Assembly: GCA_030388725.1 (NCBI GenBank)
Contig: CP128857.1
Span: forward strand, 3,534,001 to 3,598,000
Source of the DNA: Prodigiosinella aquatilis
Lineage (GTDB): Bacteria; Pseudomonadota; Gammaproteobacteria; Enterobacterales; Enterobacteriaceae
Direction: 5' to 3'
DNA length: 64,000 nt
Positions 8,640-17,571 of this stretch are shown one piece after another. Each line of letters opens with the position of its first letter. The first letter of the stretch is position 1. The notes beneath the pieces were generated by a model. That model saw only the letters and a list, made by a program, of their open reading frames with translations. It was not told the origin of the DNA and ran no database searches. The position numbers and the translations under genes are program-made.

Positions 8640-9935
8640 TTAATCCGCTTTACTCAACAGGAAGTTGGCCAGTGTGCGTACCCCTAAACCGGTTGCTCCC
8701 GCCGACCACTGTTCTACGGCACTTTTACGATAAGTGGCGGAGCAATCGATGTGCAGCCAGCCTTGCTGATAGTTTTTCACAAAATAGGAGAGGAAAGCGG
8801 CAGCCGTGCTGGCACCAGCAGTATGTGCCGACCCAGCCACGTTGTTCAGCTCGGCAAAGCTGGAAGGCAAATGCTGACGGTGAAACTCTGCCAACGGCAG
8901 ACGCCAAAACGGTTCATTCTCTTCACGTGCACTGCCCATCAGCGAGTCCACCAGCGCATCATCAAAACTGAATAGCGCGTGATAATCATTACCTAATGCG
9001 GTTTTTGCTGCACCAGTCAACGTCGCGCAGTCGATAATCCACTGCGGATTCTGTTCAGAGGCATCAATCAGACCGTCGGCCAGTACCAGACGACCCTCCG
9101 CATCGGTATTCATCACTTCCACCGTTTTACCGTTACGATAGCTGATAATATCACCCAGTTTGAAAGCATTACCGCTGACCATGTTATCCGCACAGCACAG
9201 GAACAATTTCACCCGTTGTTTCAAACCACGGGAAGCCGCCAGCGCCAGCGCACCGGTCGCCAACGCGGCACCACCCATATCAGACTTCATGGAATCCATG
9301 AAGCTGCTGCCCTTCAGACTATAGCCACCGGAATCAAAAGTAATTCCTTTCCCTACCAGACAGGCCAACACTGGCGCATCCGGGTTACCCGTCGGGTTAT
9401 AATCCAACGCCAGCAATACTGGTGAACGATCAGAACCACGGCCGACCGTGTGCAGGCCGGCATAGTTTTGCTCGCGCAAATCATCACCTTTGGTAATGCG
9501 GTAGGACACCGAATCACAGTTCACGGCACACAGTAGATCGATAGCTCGCGTCGCTAATTGTTCCGGTCCAAGATTCTCTGCCGGCAGGTTAATAGTATCG
9601 CGCACCCAGTCGATAATTTTCAGGCGACGATCCAGTTCCAGTTGCGCGGTTTCATCCAACGGAGCCCAATCGACAATACATTTCCCTTTCGGCCCGCGGT
9701 AACCTTGCCAAAACGCCCAGCTACTTTCCAGATCCCAGCCTTCACCTGCCAGCTTGACGTGTTTGATACCCTGTCCGTCAATTTTTCGTGCCGCGCACTG
9801 AATAGTATTCAGTGGAGCACCACCTGACAGATGAATGATAAAGCCCTGTTCGTTGGCAGTTAACGTGGCTTTTTCGCCCCAGCGCGCATCAGCAGGTTGG
9901 TGGGAAAGGGTTATCAGCATAGTTTCGGTTGTCAT
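8640..9935 (-). CDS. pepB: Peptidase B (M17 leucyl aminopeptidase family)
   Basis: Broad-specificity cytosolic aminopeptidase of the M17 family, 431 residues against 427 in E. coli. The catalytic C-terminal domain holds the metal-binding and active-site segments: GKGITFDSGGYSLK, DMGGAALATGAL and the family signature NTDAEGRL. The C-terminus (WLHIDCSATYRKSAVEQWSAGATGLGVRT) is also characteristic. The gene lies 96 bases downstream of iscX, but the strong terminator in between makes it likely to be a separate unit from isc. Confidence 0.96.
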   Translation of the reverse strand: MTTETMLITLSHQPADARWGEKATLTANEQGFIIHLSGGAPLNTIQCAARKIDGQGIKHVKLAGEGWDLESSWAFWQGYRGPKGKCIVDWAPLDETAQLELDRRLKIIDWVRDTINLPAENLGPEQLATRAIDLLCAVNCDSVSYRITKGDDLREQNYAGLHTVGRGSDRSPVLLALDYNPTGNPDAPVLACLVGKGITFDSGGYSLKGSSFMDSMKSDMGGAALATGALALAASRGLKQRVKLFLCCADNMVSGNAFKLGDIISYRNGKTVEVMNTDAEGRLVLADGLIDASEQNPQWIIDCATLTGAAKTALGNDYHALFSFDDALVDSLMGSAREENEPFWRLPLAEFHRQHLPSSFAELNNVAGSAHTAGASTAAAFLSYFVKNYQQGWLHIDCSATYRKSAVEQWSAGATGLGVRTLANFLLSKAD

Positions 9936-9989
9936 AATAATGCTCCCAATTAGGCTCTTCTTTTAGCAGGCCAGTTTTGCCAAAATGAA

Positions 9990-10022
9990 AAAGAAAAAAA
10001 CGGGCCGCCAGATAGCGGCCCG
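9990..10022 (-). terminator. isc operon terminator
   Basis: On the minus strand an 8-bp GC stem CGGGCCGC/GCGGCCCG with a 6-base loop is followed directly by seven Ts. It lies 10 bases beyond the iscX stop, making it a strong Rho-independent terminator for the isc operon. Confidence 0.9.
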
Positions 10023-10031
10023 CCATACTGG

Positions 10032-10232
10032 TTATTCAGCTTCATCCAGCCAGACCAGCAAAATCGCTTCCAGAATTTTTTCACTAGAAGACTCGGGCTG
10101 ATCATCAAAATCATCTAATTCACAAATCCATTGGTGCATATCGGTGAAACGCACCGTTTTCGGATCAACATCAGGATAACGATCATAGAGCGCCTCACCA
10201 ATAGCGCGGCTATCCGCCCATTTCAGCCCCAT
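10032..10232 (-). CDS. iscX: IscX (YfhJ), small acidic Fe-S assembly protein
   Basis: 66-residue acidic protein and last gene of the isc operon. It binds IscS and iron and tunes cysteine desulfurase activity, as proposed for E. coli IscX. The sequence GLKWADSRAIGEALYDRYPD and the C-terminal AILLVWLDEAE match the family. A GGAG site precedes the start, and only 12 bases separate it from fdx. Confidence 0.97.
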   Translation of the reverse strand: MGLKWADSRAIGEALYDRYPDVDPKTVRFTDMHQWICELDDFDDQPESSSEKILEAILLVWLDEAE

Positions 10233-10244
10233 ACTTTTCTCCTG

Positions 10245-10580
10245 TTAATGTTCGCGCGCGTGGTTAATCGTGTACCGTGGAATTTCCACCACCAGATCTT
10301 CATCGGTGACCCGAGCCTGACAACCTAAACGACTTTCTGGTTCCAGCCCCCAGGCTTTATCCAGCATATCGTCTTCATCCTCGGTACTTTCCGGCAACGA
10401 ATCAAATCCTTCACGGACAATGCAGTGACAAGTGGTACAGGCACAGGACTTTTCGCAGGCATGTTCAATTTCAATACCATTACGTAATGCAACGTCGAGA
10501 ATGGTTTCACCACATTCTGCTTCCAAAACCGCCCCGTCTGGACATAAGTCCTGATGTGGCAGAAAAACAATCTTAGGCAT
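10245..10580 (-). CDS. fdx: [2Fe-2S] ferredoxin of the ISC system
   Basis: 111-residue adrenodoxin-type ferredoxin that supplies electrons for Fe-S cluster assembly. Cluster cysteines are visible in HACEKSCACTTCHC (C-X5-C-X2-C) and the fourth in LGCQARV. The protein ends IPRYTINHAREH, as in enterobacterial Fdx. It lies 2 bases after hscA and 12 bases before iscX, within the isc operon. Confidence 0.98.
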   Translation of the reverse strand: MPKIVFLPHQDLCPDGAVLEAECGETILDVALRNGIEIEHACEKSCACTTCHCIVREGFDSLPESTEDEDDMLDKAWGLEPESRLGCQARVTDEDLVVEIPRYTINHAREH

Positions 10581-10582
10581 AC

Positions 10583-12433
10583 TTATACCCCATCCACGGA
10601 ATGCCCGGCCAGCGCACGACGAATGGAAATATCCATCCTGCGGGCGGCAAATTCCTGGGTTTGTTGATCTAATATTTTAATGGCGATCTCAATTGCTGCC
10701 GCATCTATTCCCTCTACAACCTGTTGCAGGTGCTGGGTTGCGGCATCAATTGCTGTTTTTTCGTCTTCAGTGAGCAAATCGGCATCTGATGCCAACGCAC
10801 TGTTCAGGCTTTCCAATACACGTGTTGCCTCTACTTTTTGCTCTGCCAGCATACGAGCACTGATATCGTCTTGTGCGTTCATCATGGAGTCTTTAATCAT
10901 GTCGGCGATTTCATCATCACTCAATCCATAAGATGGTTTCACTTGAATAGAGGCTTCCACACCCGTTGATTTTTCCATCGCCGTTACACTCAACAACCCG
11001 TCTGCATCAACCTGAAATGTAACACGAATATGGGCCCCCCCTGCGGGCAATGGTGGGATACCTCGCAGCGTAAAGCGCCCCAGCGACCGGCAATCCTGCA
11101 CTAACTCACGTTCACCTTGCAGAACGTGAATCATCATGGCGTTCTGACCATCCTTAAACGTGGTAAATTCCTGAGCACGAGCAACGGGGATCGTGGTGTT
11201 ACGCGGAATAATTTTTTCCACCAGCCCCCCCATCGTTTCCAGACCGAGGGATAATGGGATGACATCCAGCAGCAGCATTTCGCTGTCAGGCTTGTTACCC
11301 ACCAGAATATCAGCCTGAATAGCTGCGCCGATGGCCACGACTTTATCCGGATCGATAGAGGTAAGCGGTGTTCGACCAAAGAACTCACCCACTTGTTCAC
11401 GCACCAGTGGTACACGGGTCGATCCCCCGACCATCACCACTTCCTGCACCTCATCGAGGCTGATCCCCGCGTCTCTCAGCGTACGACGGCAAGACAACAG
11501 CGTGCGCTTAACCCACGGCGCAATCAGCAGATTAAACTGTTTTCGCGTAATTTCACCCTGCCAACCAGCAATAGATACCGGAACAGCGTCCTTCTCGCTC
11601 AGAGCAATTTTGGCGTTAATCGCAGCATTGATCAGCGATTGCTGCAGATGATGATCGTCACGATTGGTTATACCAGCCTGTTCCCGCAGCCACTCCACCA
11701 GCAAATGGTCAAAATCATCACCGCCCAGTGCAGAATCACCACCAGTCGCCAGGACTTCGAACACACCGCGGCTTAGGCGCAGAATAGAGATATCAAACGT
11801 GCCACCGCCAAGGTCATAAACCGCGATAACACCTTCCTGTCCTGAGTCCAGACCATACGCAATGGCGGCAGCAGTAGGTTCATTAAGCAGACGCAGCACA
11901 TGCAATCCTGCCAGACGAGCCGCATCTTTGGTGCCCTGACGCTGCGCGTCATCAAAATAAGCCGGCACGGTGATCACCACGCCATCTGGCGTGCCATCCA
12001 GCGCGACTTCCGCCCGCTGCGCCAGCGCGGATAAAATATCTGCCGATATCTGAACAGGATTTCGGTTGCCCGACGCCGTCTGAATCACGGGCAACCCGTT
12101 ATCACTGGCGATAAAACGATAAGGAAGATGAGGATAACGTTGCTGAATATCAGCCAGTGAACGCCCCATCAATCGTTTGACCGAACTGATAGTGTTGACC
12201 GGATCATTGCCCGCCTGATTACGAGCATCCCAGCCGACCTGATGTCCTTGCGTATGGTAATACACAACCGAGGGCAGCAGTTCTCTACCTTCAGGATCAG
12301 GTAACGTTTGTGCCTCACCGCTGCGTACTGTCGCAACCAGAGAATGTGTAGTGCCTAAATCGATACCAACAGCCAAACGACGCTGATGTGGCGCCGTACT
12401 GAGTCCTGGCTCACTGATTTGTAATAAGGCCAT
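10583..12433 (-). CDS. hscA: Hsp70-type chaperone HscA for Fe-S cluster transfer
   Basis: 616-residue specialised Hsp70 that, with HscB, binds the LPPVK motif of IscU and promotes cluster release. The ATPase domain shows GIDLGTTHSLVA (phosphate 1), VYDLGGGTFDIS and VMVGGSTRVPLV. The substrate-binding domain begins around DVIPLSLGLETMGG. Length matches E. coli HscA (616). It sits between hscB and fdx in the isc operon; the partner IscU encoded at 13480-13866 has the LPPVK recognition motif. Confidence 0.98.
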   Translation of the reverse strand: MALLQISEPGLSTAPHQRRLAVGIDLGTTHSLVATVRSGEAQTLPDPEGRELLPSVVYYHTQGHQVGWDARNQAGNDPVNTISSVKRLMGRSLADIQQRYPHLPYRFIASDNGLPVIQTASGNRNPVQISADILSALAQRAEVALDGTPDGVVITVPAYFDDAQRQGTKDAARLAGLHVLRLLNEPTAAAIAYGLDSGQEGVIAVYDLGGGTFDISILRLSRGVFEVLATGGDSALGGDDFDHLLVEWLREQAGITNRDDHHLQQSLINAAINAKIALSEKDAVPVSIAGWQGEITRKQFNLLIAPWVKRTLLSCRRTLRDAGISLDEVQEVVMVGGSTRVPLVREQVGEFFGRTPLTSIDPDKVVAIGAAIQADILVGNKPDSEMLLLDVIPLSLGLETMGGLVEKIIPRNTTIPVARAQEFTTFKDGQNAMMIHVLQGERELVQDCRSLGRFTLRGIPPLPAGGAHIRVTFQVDADGLLSVTAMEKSTGVEASIQVKPSYGLSDDEIADMIKDSMMNAQDDISARMLAEQKVEATRVLESLNSALASDADLLTEDEKTAIDAATQHLQQVVEGIDAAAIEIAIKILDQQTQEFAARRMDISIRRALAGHSVDGV

Positions 12434-12510
12434 ATTGAGCTTCCATCAATTGGCTGGTGGGAAGATCGATAAACTTATGTCGCCTATTGATTGCCCACCG
12501 GGATTAACAC

Positions 12511-13029
12511 TTATCGCTCCAGCAAATGTTCTTCAAGCTGTTCAACCGTCTGCTGAAGCTTGTCAAAGAACCGTAGTTTACGTACGGTGTCCGCTGCCAC
12601 GGCCCAGGACTCGTCATCCAGTTCGCGTTGCATCTGTTCGCTACGTTGATGGATCATACCATTCAGGCGATCGGAGAACACCGACAACGCGATGTCTATA
12701 TCTGATTGATGCTCGATAGCATCCAGTTCTTCGCGTAATTCCAGTTGTTCCATCAGAAACTCGGTATCCTGGAGCGTATGCTGTTCATTCATTAAATCGA
12801 AACCGTGCAAAGATAACATATACTCGGCACGTTTCAGCGGATGTTTCAGCGTCTGGTAGGCATCATTGATCGTTGCCGCCTGTTGTAACGACATCATGCG
12901 TTCCCGTTCGGGACTGGCGGCAAAACGGTCAGGATGGAACTGACGCTGCAGTTCCTGATACCGGGAAACAAGCAGGCTGCCATCCACGTTATAGCGAATC
13001 GGCAGCCCGAATAAAGTAAAGTAATCCAT
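12511..13029 (-). CDS. hscB: HscB J-domain co-chaperone
   Basis: 172-residue DnaJ-type co-chaperone that delivers IscU to HscA and stimulates its ATPase. The N-terminal J-domain (MDYFTLFGLPIRYNVD through FHPDRFAASPERER) contains the HPD motif. The rest is the helical IscU-binding domain (EQLELREELDAIE). Length is close to E. coli HscB (171). It is separated from iscA by about 93 bases holding a stable intercistronic hairpin, and from hscA by 77 bases with no recognisable feature. Confidence 0.97.
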   Translation of the reverse strand: MDYFTLFGLPIRYNVDGSLLVSRYQELQRQFHPDRFAASPERERMMSLQQAATINDAYQTLKHPLKRAEYMLSLHGFDLMNEQHTLQDTEFLMEQLELREELDAIEHQSDIDIALSVFSDRLNGMIHQRSEQMQRELDDESWAVAADTVRKLRFFDKLQQTVEQLEEHLLER

Positions 13030-13063
13030 AGCGTACTCTGAGAGTTGGAGATACTAACGCTTG

Positions 13064-13094
13064 GGTGGCAACTCCGCAGAGCGGAGAAGCCACC
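13064..13094. repeat. Intercistronic hairpin between iscA and hscB
   Basis: Two nested perfect 6-bp arms, GGTGGC/GCCACC outside and CTCCGC/GCGGAG inside, are separated by symmetric AA/AA internal loops and closed by a 3-base AGA loop. There is no T-tract on either strand, so it is unlikely to terminate transcription. It is well placed to stabilise the 3' end of an iscRSUA message or to set the ratio to hscBA-fdx-iscX. Confidence 0.75.
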
Positions 13095-13122
13095 AGAGAT
13101 CGACCAATAACCCGCATGACGG

Positions 13123-13446
13123 TTAAACGTTAAAGCTTTCTCCGCAACCGCACTCGTTTGAAACGTTGGGATTATTGAATTTAAAACCTTCGTTCAGCCC
13201 TTCCTTGACGAAATCCAGTTCTGTACCATCAAGATAGACCAGACTTTTGCCATCGATAATGACCTTAACGCCTTTGTCTTCGAACACCACATCGTCAGCG
13301 TCCAGTTCATCAACAAATTCCAGTACATACGCCATACCAGAACAGCCGGATGTTCTCACACCCAGACGCAGGCCCAGACCCTTGCCCCGGTTTACCATAA
13401 AGGCATTAACACGCTGTGCAGCACTGTCGCTCAGGGTAATCGACAT
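13123..13446 (-). CDS. iscA: A-type Fe-S carrier IscA
   Basis: 107-residue A-type carrier that receives and passes on Fe-S clusters or iron. The three conserved cysteines are present in RTSGCSGMAY and in NECGCGESFNV at the C-terminus. Length equals E. coli IscA (107). It follows iscU by 33 bases within the operon. Confidence 0.98.
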   Translation of the reverse strand: MSITLSDSAAQRVNAFMVNRGKGLGLRLGVRTSGCSGMAYVLEFVDELDADDVVFEDKGVKVIIDGKSLVYLDGTELDFVKEGLNEGFKFNNPNVSNECGCGESFNV

Positions 13447-13479
13447 ACAACAACCTCTAAATTTTAACTTATATTACAA

Positions 13480-13866
13480 TTAGTTAGCGTCATGTTTACT
13501 TTTATAGTCTGCAATAGCCGCTTTAATAGCATCTTCAGCCAGAATAGAGCAGTGAATTTTTACTGGTGGTAATTCCAGTTCTTCAGCGATCTGGGTATTT
13601 TTAATCGCTTCTGCTTCACTAAGGCTTTTGCCTTTGACCCATTCGGTTACTAACGAACTGGAGGCAATAGCCGAGCCACAACCATAGGTTTTAAAGCGGG
13701 CGTCTTCAATGATACCGTCATTGTTGACTTTAATCTGCAACTTCATCACATCACCACAAGCTGGTGCTCCGACCATGCCGCTGCCGATATTCGGATCGGC
13801 GTTGTCAAAAGATCCGACATTGCGCGGGTTTTCGTAGTGATCGATTACTTTTTCGCTGTAAGCCAT
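13480..13866 (-). CDS. iscU: Fe-S cluster scaffold IscU
   Basis: 128-residue scaffold on which [2Fe-2S] and [4Fe-4S] clusters are built. Ligand cysteines lie in GAPACGDVMK, TYGCGSAIAS and KIHCSILAEDAI, and the HscA-binding motif LPPVK immediately precedes the third. It lies 23 bases after iscS, its sulfur donor, and 33 bases before iscA. Confidence 0.99.
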   Translation of the reverse strand: MAYSEKVIDHYENPRNVGSFDNADPNIGSGMVGAPACGDVMKLQIKVNNDGIIEDARFKTYGCGSAIASSSLVTEWVKGKSLSEAEAIKNTQIAEELELPPVKIHCSILAEDAIKAAIADYKSKHDAN

Positions 13867-13889
13867 AATTTAGTCCTGATTCCTGCGAA

Positions 13890-15104
13890 TTAATGTGCGG
13901 CCCATTCGATGCTGCTAATATCTACACCCTGCTTGAACATTTCCCACAATGGAGAAAGATCGCGCAGACGACCAATAGATTTACGAACCAGCTTGATGGT
14001 GTAGTCGATTTCTTCTTCAGTAGTGAAACGACCCAGCGAGAAGCGGATCGAACTATGCGCCAGTTCATCACTCAACCCCAGCGCACGTAATACATAAGAC
14101 GGTTCCAGGCTGGCTGAGGTACAGGCGGAACCGGAAGAAACCGCCAGATCCTTGAGCGACATAATCAAGGACTCACCTTCCACATAGTTAAAGCTGACAT
14201 TCAGGATATTCGGTGTTCCCTGCTCCAGATCGCCATTCAGATAAACTTCTTCCATATCTTTGATGCCATTCCATAGGCGATCACGTAGCGCTCGCAGACG
14301 AGCAGATTCCGTCGATATTTCTTCTTTGGCAATACGGTAAGCTTCACCCATACCAACGATCTGATGTACTGGCAACGTGCCGGAACGCATGCCGCGCTCG
14401 TGGCCGCCACCATGCATCTGCGCTTCAATGCGAATACGCGGTTTACGACGAACATACAGTGCGCCGATCCCTTTCGGGCCATAAATTTTGTGGCCGGAAA
14501 AAGACATCAGATCAACTTTCAACTGACTCAGATCGATAGGCAGTTTGCCGACACTTTGAGTAGCATCCACATGGAAAACGATACCACGGCTACGGCACAT
14601 TTCACCGATAGTCGCAATATCCTGTACCACGCCGATTTCGTTATTAACATGCATAATGGAAACCAGAATGGTGTCATCACGCATGGCCGCTTCAAGCACG
14701 TTCAGGTCAATAATTCCGTTACGCTGAGGGGCCAGATAAGTCACTTCAAAACCTTCACGCTCTAGCTGACGGCAGGTATCCAGCACCGCTTTATGTTCAG
14801 TTTTGCTGGTAATGATATGCTTGCCTTTTTTCTGGTAGAAATTGGCAGCACCTTTGATAGCCAGATTATCGGATTCTGTCGCACCGGAAGTAAATACGAT
14901 TTCACGCGGATCCGCGCCAACCAGCTCGGCAATCTGGTTACGGGCAATATCGACCGCCTCTTCTGCCTGCCAACCGAAACGGTGGGAACGGGAAGCCGGG
15001 TTGCCAAAAGTTCCGTCCAGGGTCAAAAACTGCATCATTTTTTCAGCTACACGCGGATCGGCTGGCGTTGTCGCTGAGTAGTCCAGATAAATAGGTAACT
15101 TCAT
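13890..15104 (-). CDS. iscS: Cysteine desulfurase IscS
   Basis: 404-residue PLP enzyme that takes sulfur from cysteine for Fe-S clusters, thiolated tRNAs and other acceptors. The PLP lysine is in FSGHKIYGPKGIG and the persulfide-forming cysteine in SSGSACTSASLEPS. Length equals E. coli IscS (404). It follows iscR by 53 bases, the interval where RyhB-linked processing occurs in E. coli. Confidence 0.99.
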   Translation of the reverse strand: MKLPIYLDYSATTPADPRVAEKMMQFLTLDGTFGNPASRSHRFGWQAEEAVDIARNQIAELVGADPREIVFTSGATESDNLAIKGAANFYQKKGKHIITSKTEHKAVLDTCRQLEREGFEVTYLAPQRNGIIDLNVLEAAMRDDTILVSIMHVNNEIGVVQDIATIGEMCRSRGIVFHVDATQSVGKLPIDLSQLKVDLMSFSGHKIYGPKGIGALYVRRKPRIRIEAQMHGGGHERGMRSGTLPVHQIVGMGEAYRIAKEEISTESARLRALRDRLWNGIKDMEEVYLNGDLEQGTPNILNVSFNYVEGESLIMSLKDLAVSSGSACTSASLEPSYVLRALGLSDELAHSSIRFSLGRFTTEEEIDYTIKLVRKSIGRLRDLSPLWEMFKQGVDISSIEWAAH

Positions 15105-15157
15105 TGCTCTTAAACTCCGTACATCACTTCAAAACGTGCAAAGCATCTTGTTTTATT

Positions 15158-15652
15158 TCAGGCGCGCAAATTAACGTTAATGGTGTCTTGTACGCGTCCG
15201 TTGGAGGTACGACGCGTATCTGCATCCTGACGATCCGCAACGTCCAGAATATCTTGGTTATTGACCAGCTCATCCAACGTAATGCTGTTAAGGAAATCGG
15301 TAATGCGATCACTCAAGTCACGCCACAAGGTATGCGTAAGACAGCGATCTCCCCCCTGGCAACCTTCACGTCCTTGACAGCGAGTGGCATCCACCGATTC
15401 ATCCACGGCAGAAATCACCGACCCCACTGCAATGTCGCTGGCGCTTTTACCCAACAGATAACCACCACCCGGTCCGCGGACACTGGCCACCAGACCATGC
15501 TTACGCAGACGGGAAAACAGCTGTTCCAGGTAAGAAAGCGAAATTCCCTGACGCTCAGAAATATCAGCTAGTGGAACCGGGCCATCTTTTGAGTGCAGCG
15601 TCACATCAAGCATGGCGGTAACGGCATAACGGCCTTTGGATGTCAGTCTCAT
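15158..15652 (-). CDS. iscR: Fe-S cluster sensing transcriptional regulator IscR
   Basis: Rrf2-family regulator that represses its own operon when holding a [2Fe-2S] cluster. The start at 15652 gives MRLTSKGRYAVTAMLDV, as in all IscR proteins. The open frame runs 30 codons further upstream, but that segment covers the promoter and is not coding. The winged HTH covers the first 65 residues. Cluster ligands are in CQGREGCQGGDRCLTHTLW (three cysteines and one histidine). At 164 residues it is near E. coli IscR (162). It is the first gene of the isc operon and is preceded by an IscR-type operator. Confidence 0.98.
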   Translation of the reverse strand: MRLTSKGRYAVTAMLDVTLHSKDGPVPLADISERQGISLSYLEQLFSRLRKHGLVASVRGPGGGYLLGKSASDIAVGSVISAVDESVDATRCQGREGCQGGDRCLTHTLWRDLSDRITDFLNSITLDELVNNQDILDVADRQDADTRRTSNGRVQDTINVNLRA

Positions 15653-15679
15653 GTTTGTGGTACCCGTAGATGAACATGT

Positions 15680-15746
15680 ATTATAGAAACATGTATGGTC
15701 AAAACATAACGCGAGTTTGACATTCCCGAGTGTTTTAGTCAACTAT
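15680..15746 (-). promoter_or_regulatory. iscR promoter region with a type 1 IscR operator
   Basis: On the minus strand 15746-15722 is a 25-bp match to the type 1 IscR motif: ATAGTTGACT, then a five-base AT-rich core, then ACTCGGGAAT, with GAC/GTC-like half-sites as in E. coli PiscR. A perfect TATAAT lies at 15685-15680, about 28 bases before the iscR ATG; its -35 is poor. Autorepression by [2Fe-2S]-IscR is inferred from the motif and the known E. coli circuit. A second, weaker IscR site between the operator and the -10 cannot be excluded. Confidence 0.75.
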
Positions 15747-15767
15747 TTGTCCGGGTAAACCACTCAA

Positions 15768-16496
15768 CTACTCTTCAGGACGCGTTTTGTTAATCGAACT
15801 CAAGATCCCACGCAGAATATTCAGTTCCTGACTTTCCGGCCTGGCTCGGGTAAACAGACGGCGTAATTTATTCATCACTTGTCCCTGGTGCGCCTGCCGA
15901 ATAAATCCGGTTTGATGCAATGTCTGTTCCAGATGCTGATAAAAACGCTCCAGATCATCCGCTAGCGGATATGGGCTATCTTCATGAACCGGTTCTTTAA
16001 CCAGAAGACTATCCAGATAAGCCACGCGGATTTCATACGCCAGAATCTGAACCGCCATTGCCAGATTCAGTGAGCTGTATTCAGGGTTCGCAGGGATAGC
16101 AACATGGTAATGGCATTTTTGCAGCTCGTCATTGGTTAAACCAACGCGCTCCCGACCAAAGACAATAGCAACTGGTGCATGTTTCGCTTCAGCGACGCTG
16201 CGAACACCACACTCTCTGGGTTCCAGCATTGGCCAGGGCAATGTTCGGGAACGGGCACTGGTTCCCACCACCAGACTACAGCCTTCTATTGCCTGACCCA
16301 GTGTATCGACAAGGGTCGCCTTACCAATCACATCGCTGGCACCCGCTGAAAGTGCTATGGCCTGTGAATCTGGTTTCACCAGCGGATTAACAAGATAGAG
16401 GTTACTTAGCCCCATTGTTTTCATTGCCCTGGCGGCCGACCCCATATTGCCAGTGTGAGAGGTTTCAACCAAAACAACACGAATATTTTGTAGCAT
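15768..16496 (-). CDS. trmJ: tRNA (Cm32/Um32) 2'-O-methyltransferase TrmJ
   Basis: SPOUT-class methyltransferase acting on position 32 of tRNA anticodon loops. The start at 16496 gives MLQNIRVVLVETSHTGNMGSAARAMKTMG and has a GAG site; an ATG seven codons upstream would add residues absent from E. coli TrmJ. The SAM-binding trefoil knot segments are visible (VFGRERVGLTNDEL; IPANPEYSSLNLAMAVQ). The protein is 242 residues. It is divergent from suhB and upstream of iscR in the same direction, the conserved enterobacterial order. Confidence 0.96.
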   Translation of the reverse strand: MLQNIRVVLVETSHTGNMGSAARAMKTMGLSNLYLVNPLVKPDSQAIALSAGASDVIGKATLVDTLGQAIEGCSLVVGTSARSRTLPWPMLEPRECGVRSVAEAKHAPVAIVFGRERVGLTNDELQKCHYHVAIPANPEYSSLNLAMAVQILAYEIRVAYLDSLLVKEPVHEDSPYPLADDLERFYQHLEQTLHQTGFIRQAHQGQVMNKLRRLFTRARPESQELNILRGILSSINKTRPEE

Positions 16497-16547
16497 ACGG
16501 ACTCTATAGTAGTGCAAAACGGAAAATCGGATTAGATTAACACAAAC

Positions 16548-16577
16548 TTAGATATTCTTCCTTTCCTCTGCTATACT
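16548..16577 (+). promoter_or_regulatory. Candidate suhB promoter
   Basis: TTAGAT (16548-16553), an 18-base spacer and TATACT (16572-16577) form a plausible sigma-70 promoter 42 bases before the suhB start. Motif reading only. Confidence 0.45.
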
Positions 16578-16619
16578 GCGCGCCGCTTCCTGTTCTTTAA
16601 CATTCTTGTGGACGATACC

Positions 16620-17423
16620 ATGCATCCGATGCTTAACATCGCCGTGCGCGCTGCGCGTAAAGGCGGTAACCTGATAGCTAAGAATTACGAAACACCCGAT
16701 GCCATCGAGGCCAGTCAAAAAGGCAACAATGATTTTGTCACCAACGTTGATCGCGATGCAGAGAAACTGATCATCGACGTCATCCAGAAATCCTATCCCC
16801 AGCACACCATCATTAGTGAAGAGTGTGGGGAACTGGCCGGTGAGGATCAGGATGTACAATGGGTTATCGATCCCCTGGATGGCACCACCAATTTCATCAA
16901 ACGTCTGCCGCATTTTGCGGTTTCCATCGCTGTACGCATTAAAGGCCGCACTGAAGTCGCTGTGGTTTATGATCCTATGCGCAACGAACTTTTTACGGCT
17001 GCTCGTGGTCAGGGTGCGCAATTGAACGGCTACCGTTTACGCAGCAGCAATGCCCGGGATCTGGACGGCACTATTCTGGCGACCGGTTTCCCATTTAAGC
17101 TCAAACAGCATAGCGCCAGCTATTTTCGTATCCTTGAAACACTGTTCAGTCAATGTGCTGATTTCCGCCGTACCGGCTCTGCCGCGCTAGATCTGGCTTA
17201 TGTCGCAGCTGGTCGTGTTGATGGTTTCTTTGAAATTGGATTAAAACCCTGGGACTTCTCCGGCGGTGAACTGCTGGTGCGTGAAGCTGGCGGTGTCGTG
17301 ACCGATTTTGTTGGCGGCCATAACTATCTCTCTTCCGGCAATCTTGTTGCAGGCAATCCACGAGTGGTTAAATCACTACTGTCGACCATTCGTGATAGCC
17401 TCAGTGACGCATTAAAGCGCTAA
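16620..17423 (+). CDS. suhB: SuhB, inositol monophosphatase family / rRNA transcription antitermination factor
   Basis: 267 residues, the same length as E. coli SuhB. The start at 16620 (MHPMLNIAVRAARKGG) matches the family; an ATG four codons upstream is in frame but would be an extra N-terminus. The magnesium-dependent phosphatase motifs are intact: ISEECGE, WVIDPLDGTTNF and KPWDFSGGELLV. In E. coli SuhB also joins the NusA/NusB antitermination complex on rRNA operons, and that role is inferred by orthology. It is divergent from trmJ and followed by a strong hairpin. Confidence 0.97.
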   Translation: MHPMLNIAVRAARKGGNLIAKNYETPDAIEASQKGNNDFVTNVDRDAEKLIIDVIQKSYPQHTIISEECGELAGEDQDVQWVIDPLDGTTNFIKRLPHFAVSIAVRIKGRTEVAVVYDPMRNELFTAARGQGAQLNGYRLRSSNARDLDGTILATGFPFKLKQHSASYFRILETLFSQCADFRRTGSAALDLAYVAAGRVDGFFEIGLKPWDFSGGELLVREAGGVVTDFVGGHNYLSSGNLVAGNPRVVKSLLSTIRDSLSDALKR

Positions 17424-17434
17424 TCTCTTCTCTT

Positions 17435-17456
17435 CATGCCAGCCACTGCTGGCATG
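17435..17456 (+). terminator. Hairpin after suhB
   Basis: A perfect 9-bp stem CATGCCAGC/GCTGGCATG with a 4-base CACT loop begins 12 bases after the suhB stop. The downstream sequence is not T-rich, so termination strength is uncertain. It separates suhB from the Fur-type operator. Confidence 0.55.
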
Positions 17457-17517
17457 ATGTATCCCCGTTATTTCTCCTTACATCTCATCGCTATTGAATG
17501 AATGCCTGTTTTTATAT

Positions 17518-17539
17518 GATAATAATTATTATAATCATT
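17518..17539 (+). promoter_or_regulatory. Fur box upstream of the iron ABC operon
   Basis: An AT-rich dyad starting GATAATAATTATTATAATCA closely follows the Fur consensus (GATAAT-GATAATC-ATTATC type) and lies 33 bases before the ATG of the substrate-binding protein gene. Iron-dependent repression of the three-gene operon is the natural inference. Confidence 0.75.
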
Positions 17540-17571
17540 CCATTTGTGAGAGTAGGACGTTGGAAATAACC

